A stretch of DNA of 64,000 nt, from the NCBI RefSeq assembly GCF_003234935.1, contig NZ_QKSB01000012.1:1-64000 (forward strand), written 5' to 3'. The notes beneath the pieces are model-generated. The model saw only the letters and a program-made list of their open reading frames with translations. It did no database searches and was not told where the DNA came from. Source of the stretch: Putridiphycobacter roseus. GTDB taxonomy: Bacteria; Bacteroidota; Bacteroidia; Flavobacteriales_D; Crocinitomicaceae. The position numbers were made by a program, and so were the translations under genes. Below, piece by piece: positions 18,119 to 26,441 of this stretch (positions are counted from its first letter, which is position 1; every line of letters starts with the position of its first letter).

Positions 18119-18167
18119 CAGATATAAGTTAGATTAAAAAAATAATCCGCCCTTTGCTTGTTTTCCT

Positions 18168-19100
18168 TTAATGATTTGGTTGGTATTTTATAACTTTAAC
18201 TAATTCTATATCAAACATCAAAGCAGAATAAGGTTCTATTGGTCCTCCACCTTCTTCTCCATAAGCCAAAGTATATGGCACATAAAAACGGTATTTAGCC
18301 CCTTCCCTCATCAATTGAATCCCTTCTGTCCAACCTTTAATAACTTGAAACAAACTAAAACGTACTGGACTTTCTAATCCAATTGTACTTTCAAATTCTT
18401 CTCCCGTTATAAATCGACCTACATAATAAACTGCTACAGAATCGGTAGTATTTGGTTTTACCCCATTTCCTTCCTCAAAAATTTTATATTGCAAACCAGA
18501 AGCCGTTTCTACCACAGCCGGGTTTTCTTTATTTTTTGAGAGGAATGCTTCTCCTGCTTTTTTATTAAGATCAGCATAGTAAGTTGTCAAGTCAAATTGT
18601 GCATCCTCCAATGAATAATTGGTCTCTACCCCATTAAAACCATCTTGTATTCCTTTTACTAAAGTCATAGGTACAATTTCATTTTCAATGTGTTTATCCA
18701 CAAATGAACTTACCAATACAATGGCCTCGTTTACACCAATGGCATAACTCCCGATTGAACGACTAACTTTTGAACTATCCACGCTTCCATCTTCCATTAA
18801 ATACAAATTTAAAACGGAATCTACTGCGCTTGAAGGAATGTCCAAAGGGTCAGAATTTAAATAGGCAACCAAACCTTTTTCAATTGCTTTTACATCAAAT
18901 TTTCCTTTTAATTTGGCATTAGAATAAAAAGCAACCCCTGCTTTACCATGATCTAAACCGATAGCATAACTTATTTTTTGAAAATAATTATCAAAGGCTA
19001 GGGCCTGTAAAGCGGGTTTTACTTCCACTTGTTTATCGGAAGTATTATCCTTACAAGATAAAATGCCCAACAAAAGGATAAAAAGATAGAAAAAACGCAT
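18168..19100 (-). CDS. FKBP-type peptidyl-prolyl isomerase, lipoprotein
   Basis: 310 residues. The N-terminus has a lipobox LLLGILSC with C16 as the lipidated cysteine, so the protein is periplasmic and membrane-anchored. A helical N-terminal part (about 35-190, with ISYAIGLDHGKAGV) resembles the FKBP_N dimerisation domain of Mip/FkpA proteins. The C-terminal catalytic FKBP domain (about 200-305) shows ASGLQYKIFEEGNGVKP, YVGRFITGEEFES and YRFYVPYTLAYGEEGG. The next FKBP gene lies 2 bp upstream, so the two are an operon and probably arose by duplication; this copy serves the envelope. Confidence 0.92.
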   Translation of the reverse strand: MRFFYLFILLLGILSCKDNTSDKQVEVKPALQALAFDNYFQKISYAIGLDHGKAGVAFYSNAKLKGKFDVKAIEKGLVAYLNSDPLDIPSSAVDSVLNLYLMEDGSVDSSKVSRSIGSYAIGVNEAIVLVSSFVDKHIENEIVPMTLVKGIQDGFNGVETNYSLEDAQFDLTTYYADLNKKAGEAFLSKNKENPAVVETASGLQYKIFEEGNGVKPNTTDSVAVYYVGRFITGEEFESTIGLESPVRFSLFQVIKGWTEGIQLMREGAKYRFYVPYTLAYGEEGGGPIEPYSALMFDIELVKVIKYQPNH

Positions 19101-19102
19101 GC

Positions 19103-19702
19103 TTATCCTTTAATATCAATTAACTCTACATCAAAAACTAATGCCATATATGGTTTAATCGGTCCTTGTGGATGCGGATTAGCACCATAAGCTAAATGTT
19201 CTGGAATATACAATCTATATTTAGATCCTACAGTCATTAATTGTAAAGCTTCTGTCCATCCTTTAATTACTTGATTTACACCAAACGTTGCAGGTTCACC
19301 TCTTTCAATAGAGCTATCAAATACAGTTCCATCTGTTAATGTTCCATGGTAATGCACTGTCACTTCACTTGTTTCAGATGGCTTAGCACCATTACCTTCT
19401 TTTATTACTTCATATTGTAATCCAGAAGGCAATTCTGTAATATTTTCTTTTTGTGCGTTTGCAGATAAAAATGCTGCTCCTTCCACTTTATTTGTTGCAA
19501 ATTTTGCTTCGTTTATAGAATTGATATAAGTTTGAATTACTTCATTTGCTTCTTCAGGGTTCATTTTTGCTTTATCATTAAAAACATCTTTAATACCATC
19601 TAAAAAACTAGTTAAATCAATTTCTTCTAAGTTTTGACTTTTTAAACTTTGTCCGATACTCATGCCAACGCCATAACTAGCGTTATTTTTTACTTCACTC
19701 AT
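19103..19702 (-). CDS. FKBP-type peptidyl-prolyl isomerase, cytoplasmic (FklB-like)
   Basis: 199 residues without a signal peptide. An N-terminal helical FKBP_N-like part starts SYGVGMSIGQSLKSQ (about 9-90), followed by a catalytic FKBP domain at about 95-197 (LPSGLQYEVIKEGNGAKPSE, VHYHGTLTDGTVFDSS, YIPEHLAYGANPHPQG). Length and order match FklB. It sits 2 bp before the lipoprotein FKBP gene and 11 bp after phosphoglycerate kinase, so pgk and the two FKBP genes probably share one transcript. Confidence 0.92.
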   Translation of the reverse strand: MSEVKNNASYGVGMSIGQSLKSQNLEEIDLTSFLDGIKDVFNDKAKMNPEEANEVIQTYINSINEAKFATNKVEGAAFLSANAQKENITELPSGLQYEVIKEGNGAKPSETSEVTVHYHGTLTDGTVFDSSIERGEPATFGVNQVIKGWTEALQLMTVGSKYRLYIPEHLAYGANPHPQGPIKPYMALVFDVELIDIKG

Positions 19703-19713
19703 CTTACTTTATT

Positions 19714-20910
19714 TTATTTATTATTAATTGCCGCAATTCCAGGCAATTCTTTTCCTTCTAAATATTCTAACATAGCGCCACCACCAGTGGACACGTGACT
19801 AACTTGATCGCTAAGGCCAAATAAATTAACCGCCGCTACACTATCGCCACCACCTACTAAGGTAAAAGCGCCTTTTTGTGTCGCTGCCGCAACAGCTAGC
19901 GCGATTGCTTTAGTACCATTCTGAAATTTTTCTAACTCAAAAACGCCCATTGGTCCATTCCACAATATTAACTTTGAATTCAAAATAACATTGGTAAATT
20001 CTTTAATCGCATTTTCCGCAATATCTAATCCCATCCAGCCATCTGGAATTTCTTTGGTTAAACAATTTTGCGTTTTTGCATCATTTGAAAATTCATCTGC
20101 AGCAACAGTATCTACAGGCAAGTATATATTTACGCCCTTCGTTTTTGCTGTAACCATAATAGAGTTAGCAGTTTCAATAAAATCTTTTTCTATCAATGAA
20201 TTTCCGACATTACCACCCATTGCTTTCACAAACGTATATGCCATTCCCCCACCAATTATTAAATTATCTACTTTATTAATTAATTGATTAATTATAGTGA
20301 TTTTGGAAGATACTTTTGCTCCTCCTACTATAGCTGTCAAAGGTTTTTCAGTCGAGTTTAATACTGCATTTACACTTTTTATTTCCTTTTCAATTAAATA
20401 GCCAAACATTTTATCGTTTGGAAAAAATTGGGCGATTACCGTTGTGGAAGCGTGTGCGCGGTGTGCAGTACCAAAAGCGTCGTTTATATAAACATCTCCA
20501 TGTTTTGCTAAGGCTTTTGCAAAGGCTTCATCTCCTTTTACTTCTGCACCATGAAAACGTAAATTTTCCAATAACAATACTTCTCCAGCTTTTAAATTAC
20601 TTGATTTTTCGTAAGCTCGTTCTCCAATACAATCTGAAGCAAACGAAACTTTTTGTCCTAAATCCTTTTCAACGGTTGAAAGTATGTTTTTCAATGAAAA
20701 TCTAGCTTCAGGTATATTTTTTGGTCGACCCAAATGTGACATTAAAACAACAGAGCCGCCATCATTCAGTACCTTTTTAATTGTTTTTAAAGCTGCTTTG
20801 ATTCTTGTATCATCTGTTACCTCTAAAGTTTCTTTATTTAAAGGAACATTAAAATCAACTCGAATTAAAGCTCTTTTTCCGTTAAAATCATACGAATCTA
20901 TCGTTGCCAT
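19714..20910 (-). CDS. pgk: Phosphoglycerate kinase
   Basis: 398 residues, the standard length. Converts 1,3-bisphosphoglycerate plus ADP to 3-phosphoglycerate plus ATP in glycolysis. Substrate-binding motifs are visible in the N-terminal half (RVDFNVPLN, MSHLGRP, LLENLRFH, INDAFGTAHRAHAS) and the nucleotide-binding half carries IVGGAKVSSKI, ILWNGPMGVFE and VGGGDSVAAV. It heads a likely operon with two FKBP isomerases. A -7 box is seen at 20936-20943. Confidence 0.97.
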   Translation of the reverse strand: MATIDSYDFNGKRALIRVDFNVPLNKETLEVTDDTRIKAALKTIKKVLNDGGSVVLMSHLGRPKNIPEARFSLKNILSTVEKDLGQKVSFASDCIGERAYEKSSNLKAGEVLLLENLRFHGAEVKGDEAFAKALAKHGDVYINDAFGTAHRAHASTTVIAQFFPNDKMFGYLIEKEIKSVNAVLNSTEKPLTAIVGGAKVSSKITIINQLINKVDNLIIGGGMAYTFVKAMGGNVGNSLIEKDFIETANSIMVTAKTKGVNIYLPVDTVAADEFSNDAKTQNCLTKEIPDGWMGLDIAENAIKEFTNVILNSKLILWNGPMGVFELEKFQNGTKAIALAVAAATQKGAFTLVGGGDSVAAVNLFGLSDQVSHVSTGGGAMLEYLEGKELPGIAAINNK

Positions 20911-20935
20911 TTTCTAATAATTTAAAATTGAAACG

Positions 20936-20943
20936 CAAAGATA
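20936..20943 (-). promoter_or_regulatory. Candidate -7 promoter element (TATCTTTG) of pgk
   Basis: Reverse-strand TAnnTTTG 25 bp before the pgk start codon; -33 not clear. Confidence 0.5.
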
Positions 20944-20987
20944 AAACTATAAAATGTTTGAACTAAAAATGTAATGTATTTTTCAAC

Positions 20988-21851
20988 TTAATTTAACATC
21001 AATTTTTGATTAAAAACGCTATTATTCACAAAAACGGAAACAATATACAGCCCTTTTTTGTGAATATTTGTCGCTAAAACCTCTTGGTATTGCCCAGGTT
21101 CTTTTAATCCAAGTGTGGTACTTTGAATTAATTTGCCATTTAATGATTGTACATTTACCTGTAATTTTGCCGACTCATTCAATTGATAATTTAACTGTAT
21201 ATTTTGATGTAAATCATCCCAAAACACATTCACTTTCGTATTATTTTCTGCTAGGCTAACTACAGATGCAGGTACCGAGGATAGAATATCATAACTTCCC
21301 ACATAAATTTTGTCTCCAGAAGTTGAACTACTGCTATTGGATTTATTAAAAGAAAAATAAGCCCGTAAATCACCTTGTTCTGTTGCTGGGGCAGTCCATT
21401 GAAATTGAAAACTGGTTATACCATTTGAACTTGAATGTCTAATATACTCCCTACCGCCAGCCAATGCAGTGCTTGTATTGGCTCCATTTACAAAATCACC
21501 TGCTTTTTGGACATTGTTATCTAAAATTGTCATTTCAAATCCATTCTTAGCTCCCGACGCCACACTCACTTCAAGGTTATACAATTGCCCAGGTACATAA
21601 CTGTTATTTAAACCTGAAAAACTAACATCTACTACACCTATTGCTGATAAAACCGAACCATTATGGCAATCGATACAAGTCGATTCATTTGGCGCTCCTG
21701 TTTTTCCTGTAGGAGGATTAGATGAAAAATTTTGAATATGCACGCTTGGGTTAAAATCTACTACAGTATTGCTCTCCTTTTCATAAAAGGAATAAAGTGT
21801 AAAGGTAGATAAACAAAGTAATCCGAATATGTTTTTTATTTTTCCTGTCAT
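20988..21851 (-). CDS. T9SS type A-exported protein with Reeler-like (choice-of-anchor V) domain and CxxCH motif
   Basis: 287 residues: N-terminal signal sequence (about 1-22), then CIDCH at 59-63, a formal c-type haem attachment motif. A beta-sandwich follows (about 70-195; YVPGQLYNLEVSV, GFEMTILDNN, FQFQWTAP) of the type annotated as choice-of-anchor V/Reelin-like, and a T9SS type A sorting domain (about 205-287; KVNVFWDDLHQNIQLNYQLNE ending in FNQKLMLN) completes it. It would be carried to the cell surface. Last gene of a four-gene run with a cytochrome, a barrel and a lipoprotein bearing CX4CH, which makes a surface haem protein plausible, though one CxxCH alone is not proof of haem. Confidence 0.83.
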   Translation of the reverse strand: MTGKIKNIFGLLCLSTFTLYSFYEKESNTVVDFNPSVHIQNFSSNPPTGKTGAPNESTCIDCHNGSVLSAIGVVDVSFSGLNNSYVPGQLYNLEVSVASGAKNGFEMTILDNNVQKAGDFVNGANTSTALAGGREYIRHSSSNGITSFQFQWTAPATEQGDLRAYFSFNKSNSSSSTSGDKIYVGSYDILSSVPASVVSLAENNTKVNVFWDDLHQNIQLNYQLNESAKLQVNVQSLNGKLIQSTTLGLKEPGQYQEVLATNIHKKGLYIVSVFVNNSVFNQKLMLN

Positions 21852-21856
21852 GGGTA

Positions 21857-22213
21857 TTAGTTATTTAGTTTTCCTTGTTTCATCCAACATTTAAATTTAG
21901 CCCGAATAGAGTCTGGAAGCTGGGGTTGATTCAAAGGCATTGGTACAGTACCATTGTGACTCATCACATGATCAATAATCACCGCATTACTACTCACTAA
22001 CTCGTAGCTTGTAAATGTATAACCAGCTGCATTTGTATTGTCATGACATCCCGAAGTATTGCAAGATTGATTCATTATTACTTTTATTACTTTGTCGTAA
22101 GAAATAGTATCTATACATGGATATTTTTCTAATAAATCCAATTCTAAAGCTTTATTTTTGGTGCAGCTTCCAATTACAAGAAACAATATACATCCAATAA
22201 AAATTAATTTCAT
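21857..22213 (-). CDS. Small lipoprotein with CX4CH haem-type motif
   Basis: 118 residues. Lipobox FLVIGSC with C17 lipidated. The rest is short and has CNTSGCH (C51, C56, H57), a CX4CH variant of the c-type haem motif, and MPLNQPQLPDSIRAKFKCWMKQG near the end, resembling the distal-methionine and last-helix region of Bacteroidota cytochrome-like lipoproteins. A further cysteine pair (C33 and the one in FKCWMK) could form a disulfide. It overlaps the upstream DUF5777 gene by 4 bp (ATGA) and is followed by the T9SS protein after 5 bp. Probably an outer-membrane lipoprotein electron carrier, by inference. Confidence 0.78.
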   Translation of the reverse strand: MKLIFIGCILFLVIGSCTKNKALELDLLEKYPCIDTISYDKVIKVIMNQSCNTSGCHDNTNAAGYTFTSYELVSSNAVIIDHVMSHNGTVPMPLNQPQLPDSIRAKFKCWMKQGKLNN

Positions 22214-23061
22214 ACCTTAAATTTACGGGTGATGGAAAATCCGAGTCTAAATTGACCTTTCAACCAATTATCATCAGTGGATGGAATAAATAAATTTTCA
22301 TTCACTCCCCTCGCATTGGAGATAATAAAAGTGAATGCATGTCCTCCAGTTAGCAATTCTAAACCTAAAGATAGTGGATCTTTATTTTCCGAGCTTGCAT
22401 TTTTGTTTAAAATATGATTATATTCTACGAGTACACCAAGTAAAGGATTAAAGCGTCCCCTTGCTGTTACGCCTATAAATCCAACTGTATTGACCTCTTC
22501 AAATAACACAAAATTTCTATGGTTAACACCTACACTTAACTGAAGCGAAAAATGATCATTTAATTTCCTACTCCCCATTAATTGATGGGTGTATATTAAA
22601 CGATCCAAAAAATTATTAAAGGCGTTTTCTGCAGTTGGGTTACTACTTGCTTTAGCATAGGAGAATGCAAGACTAGAGACCCAAGTCAAACTCAAAGGGC
22701 TTTGGTTATCTTGCTGTAATATTCTATATTTTACATAGCCATCTGCTACCTGTTTAATCACTCCTACTCCTTTACTTCTACCTAAACCAACATTAAACTT
22801 ATCGGAAAGACCATATTCAAATGCAATTCTCACATCTGCCAAATCATCTAAACCAAACCAACGTCCTACCGCTCCAGGACCGGCTATATCGCCAAACTTA
22901 TGGGCCACTATAAACTCGAACTGTCTTTTGTATAACATTTCCGTACTGTGGTTAAATAACCCTCTAGTACTTTCAAATGTATCCCATACTTTTTCCTTAT
23001 CCTCCGATTGACCAGAAACAAAATAGCTACTCAGAAATAATAATATCCAAAATTTTTTCAT
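22210..23061 (-). CDS. DUF5777 family outer-membrane beta-barrel protein
   Basis: 283 residues: a signal peptide ends near residue 18 (SSYFVSGQ), then alternating beta strands typical of a small barrel. The DUF5777 signature is visible as STEMLYKRQFEFIVAHKFGD followed by RWFGLDDLADVRIAFEYGLS. Family members often accompany cytochromes or YceI-like proteins in Bacteroidota. Here the gene is tightly packed, overlapping by 4 bp both the upstream di-haem cytochrome and the downstream lipoprotein, so all are made together. The role of DUF5777 is not established; passage of electrons or a small solute across the outer membrane is conceivable. Confidence 0.87.
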   Translation of the reverse strand: MKKFWILLFLSSYFVSGQSEDKEKVWDTFESTRGLFNHSTEMLYKRQFEFIVAHKFGDIAGPGAVGRWFGLDDLADVRIAFEYGLSDKFNVGLGRSKGVGVIKQVADGYVKYRILQQDNQSPLSLTWVSSLAFSYAKASSNPTAENAFNNFLDRLIYTHQLMGSRKLNDHFSLQLSVGVNHRNFVLFEEVNTVGFIGVTARGRFNPLLGVLVEYNHILNKNASSENKDPLSLGLELLTGGHAFTFIISNARGVNENLFIPSTDDNWLKGQFRLGFSITRKFKV

Positions 23062-24092
23062 TCTTTTTGCTTTTTTGTCGAAATATAAGCCAGTAAATCC
23101 AACATTTGCTCTTCACTCATTTTTTCTAAAGTATATTGTGGCATATACTGTCTCTTCCCATTTACTGCGTAAGTCCCTTTTCGCACAAGATAAGGAACCG
23201 TGAAATGGGATGCCTTTTCCAATTGTGATTTTAAAAAAGACAAAGTAAGATTACTTTCATCAAATTCAAAATTACTAATATTCTTCCCCATCCCATGACA
23301 ATGCAAACAACCATTTTTAAATATATACGCGCCATGGTTAATATTGGGTTGGTAATTGGTTTTTACAGGAATTTCTACCTCCCCAAAAGTGGCGGAATTT
23401 GCTTGGGTATATTTATCCTTTAAAATTTGAATCCCCTTTTTATCCTTTGTACGTATAGCATCCGAAAGTAATACTAATTCATCCGGACTCAAATTTAAAT
23501 CTGCAATGGAAAGTTCAATGGACTTAAAATAATGTAAAACGGCGTTCAGCTCCCAACTTTCCATTGGTCTGCCTTGAGAACATTGTACAGCACATAATTG
23601 AATGGCGTGAATTAAACTATCTCTAGCAGGCTTCACCAAGTCACCATATTTCAATTCATAATCACCATTATACCAATGTGTTTTATTATACAACCCATAA
23701 AAGGTGGAAGCTGGTAAAAATGGTAAATCATTTGCCATACCATAAGCCAATCGCTCTTCCGTATTTTCAACACTTAAATCGGCAACCTCTTTCACGGTAT
23801 TGTGACAATCTATGCAGACAAAAAACTTGGACAAACGTTTGCTATTTTTTTCTTCCAATTTTCCTTTTGTAATTAATTCATAACCAATAGCAACACTGTC
23901 TTTATTTAATTTATAGATATGATGATTTGGTACTTTACCCCCTAAACGCAGCAATACATCTGTCACTTTTAATTCTGAAACCAACTCCTGAATGCCTTTG
24001 TTATTTACATCATTTCTTCCATTCGATAAAAATATAAACATGCACGAACTGCAAAATAATAATGAAATCACAAATCTTTTTCCAATCATCAA
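23058..24092 (-). CDS. Di-haem c-type cytochrome
   Basis: 344 residues with an N-terminal hydrophobic export signal (about 7-22; a cysteine there could make it a lipoprotein). Two CxxCH motifs are present: CIDCH at about 92-96 and CLHCH at about 262-266. A candidate distal methionine for the second haem is in RQYMPQY near residue 315, and MESWEL may serve the first. The first domain has another cysteine pair (LCAVQCSQGR). First gene of the four-gene minus-strand operon and likely its periplasmic electron donor or acceptor. Divergent from recG. Confidence 0.9.
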   Translation of the reverse strand: MMIGKRFVISLLFCSSCMFIFLSNGRNDVNNKGIQELVSELKVTDVLLRLGGKVPNHHIYKLNKDSVAIGYELITKGKLEEKNSKRLSKFFVCIDCHNTVKEVADLSVENTEERLAYGMANDLPFLPASTFYGLYNKTHWYNGDYELKYGDLVKPARDSLIHAIQLCAVQCSQGRPMESWELNAVLHYFKSIELSIADLNLSPDELVLLSDAIRTKDKKGIQILKDKYTQANSATFGEVEIPVKTNYQPNINHGAYIFKNGCLHCHGMGKNISNFEFDESNLTLSFLKSQLEKASHFTVPYLVRKGTYAVNGKRQYMPQYTLEKMSEEQMLDLLAYISTKKQKE

Positions 24093-24147
24093 ATTGATTT
24101 TCTATTTTTGTAAAAATAAGGAAATAAAATCACTATTGAAATAACTT

Positions 24148-26250
24148 ATGGTAACAACCTTTTTAGACACTCCAATCGAATATTTAAAAGGCGTTGGTCC
24201 CCAAAAAGGAGATACTTTAAGAAAAGAATTAAACATTCATCAATTTAGAGACTTATTGTTATATTTTCCTTTTCGTTATGTGGATCGCTCGAGTTATCAA
24301 ACAGTCGGCAATATTAAAAATGAAGAAGGCTTTGTACAATTAAAAGGAAAAATCACCCAAATACAAGAAGTTGGAAAAGGCCGAGGGAAAAGGTTATCTG
24401 CTCAATTTTCAGATGGCACAGGCGCAGTTGAATTAACTTGGTTTAAAGGAGTTAGTTATATTAAGAATCAATTAAAACCAAACATAGAATATAGGGTATA
24501 TGGTAAACCAAAGGCTTACGGTTTAAAATATTCAATAGCACATCCTGAATTAGAGCTTGTTGAAAACTTAAAAGGTGAAGAGTTAGGTCTGCAACCAGTT
24601 TACCATACAGGAGAACATTTGACCAGAAAGAATTTACACAGCAAAGGGATTCAAACGATTATAAAAAATCTCTTAGTCGACATACCAGGAAAAATAAACG
24701 ACCCTTTACCAAGCTGGCTTATTCAAGAACTTAATTTAATACCGAGAGAGTTGGCACTCCTAAATATGCATGCGCCAAAAGACATGCAAATGGCAAAAAA
24801 AGCAGCTTTAAGGGTGAAATTTGACGAATTATTTTTTCTTCAATTAGAGCTTTTAACCAGAAAAAAAATCACCCAAAACAAGATCAAAGGATATGTTTTT
24901 GATGCTGTTGGTGATGCCTTTAACACCTTTTTTAAGGAACACCTACCTTTTACACTCACCAATGCACAAAAAAGAGTAGTCAAAGAAATTAGAAAAGACA
25001 TGGGCACAGGCAAGCACATGAATAGGTTACTGCAAGGTGATGTAGGTAGCGGAAAAACTTTGGTCGCATTATTAGCAGCCCTGATTGGCATTGATAATAA
25101 TTTTCAAATTTGTTTAATGGCGCCTACGGAAATATTAGCAAATCAACATTTTCAAACCATATCAGAATTTTTATCTAAAATGGACTTACATGTAGCCTTG
25201 TTGACAGGATCCGTGAAACAATCAGAAAGGAAAATTATCCATGCAGACCTAGAAAGTGGTCGTACTCATATTTTAATTGGCACCCATGCCTTAATAGAAC
25301 CTAAAGTGAAATTTAAAAATTTAGGTCTCGCTATCATTGATGAACAACACCGGTTTGGCGTAGCACAAAGGGCTAAATTATGGAAAAAAAACACACTTCC
25401 ACCCCATGTATTGGTCATGACCGCAACACCAATTCCAAGGACATTGGCTTTAACATTTTACGGTGATTTAGATGTCTCTGTAATCGACGAACTTCCTCCC
25501 GGCAGAAAAGCCATTCAAACTAGACATTATTTTGAAAGCTCCCGATTAAAAGTCTTTAAATTCATTGAAAACGAAATTAAACTAGGCCGACAAGTATATA
25601 TCGTTTATCCATTAATAGAAGAATCTGAAAAAATGGATTACGCCAATTTAATGGAAGGGTATGATTCCATCTCTCGCCGTTTCCCCCGTCCCGACTATAA
25701 TGTAAGTATCGTCCATGGGAAAATGAGTGCTGAGACCAAAGAATTTGAAATGCAACAGTTTGTAAAAGGAATTACAAACATAATGGTTGCCACCACAGTA
25801 ATAGAAGTTGGTGTAAATGTACCTAATGCCAGTGTTATGATTGTGGAAAGCGCAGAGAAATTTGGTCTATCACAACTGCACCAATTAAGAGGAAGAGTCG
25901 GTAGAGGCGCCAAACAATCCTACTGTGTTTTAATGACAGGATACAAGTTGGGTGAAAATGCTAAAAAAAGAATGGAAACCATGGTCCGTACCAATGATGG
26001 TTTTGAAATTTCAGAAGTCGATCTTAAATTAAGAGGTCCAGGAGACATTATGGGTACTAAACAAAGTGGTGTTTTAGACCTTAAATTAGCCGATTTAGCC
26101 AAGGATGGTCAAATTGTAAGCTTAGCAAGAGATAAAGCAAGGTATTTATTTGAAATGGATCCGCGATTAGAAAAGCCAGAACACCAAGACATTGCAAATA
26201 TCTTGCGCAACATTTTAAAGTCAAAGCCAAATTGGAGTAGAATTTCTTAA
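24148..26250 (+). CDS. recG: ATP-dependent DNA helicase RecG
   Basis: 700 residues, full length. It remodels stalled replication forks and branched recombination intermediates. The N-terminal wedge/OB domain (about 1-230) contains TPIEYLKGVGPQKGD and the OB segment VQLKGKITQIQEVGKGRGK. SF2 helicase motifs follow: LLQGDVGSGKT (Walker A, about residues 292-302), DEQHRFG (motif II), MTATPIPRTLALT (motif III), ATTVIEVGVNVPNA and QLHQLRGRVGRG (motif VI). The C-terminal hook region has LKLRGPGDIMGTKQSG. Monocistronic. Confidence 0.97.
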   Translation: MVTTFLDTPIEYLKGVGPQKGDTLRKELNIHQFRDLLLYFPFRYVDRSSYQTVGNIKNEEGFVQLKGKITQIQEVGKGRGKRLSAQFSDGTGAVELTWFKGVSYIKNQLKPNIEYRVYGKPKAYGLKYSIAHPELELVENLKGEELGLQPVYHTGEHLTRKNLHSKGIQTIIKNLLVDIPGKINDPLPSWLIQELNLIPRELALLNMHAPKDMQMAKKAALRVKFDELFFLQLELLTRKKITQNKIKGYVFDAVGDAFNTFFKEHLPFTLTNAQKRVVKEIRKDMGTGKHMNRLLQGDVGSGKTLVALLAALIGIDNNFQICLMAPTEILANQHFQTISEFLSKMDLHVALLTGSVKQSERKIIHADLESGRTHILIGTHALIEPKVKFKNLGLAIIDEQHRFGVAQRAKLWKKNTLPPHVLVMTATPIPRTLALTFYGDLDVSVIDELPPGRKAIQTRHYFESSRLKVFKFIENEIKLGRQVYIVYPLIEESEKMDYANLMEGYDSISRRFPRPDYNVSIVHGKMSAETKEFEMQQFVKGITNIMVATTVIEVGVNVPNASVMIVESAEKFGLSQLHQLRGRVGRGAKQSYCVLMTGYKLGENAKKRMETMVRTNDGFEISEVDLKLRGPGDIMGTKQSGVLDLKLADLAKDGQIVSLARDKARYLFEMDPRLEKPEHQDIANILRNILKSKPNWSRIS

Positions 26251-26441
26251 AATTCAACAGCTAATGGCTGCGAAAAAACTATTGGATCAAACTTTTCGTA
26301 TGGAAATTGGCTAAAAAAACAAATCCACTTCTATTAAAATAATAACCATACCGATTTATGCTATAAAAAATAGACGCTTATTTTTTTCTATCCTACTATA
26401 CACCGCTTACAAAATCGATAAAAACTTCGGTAAAACTATAA

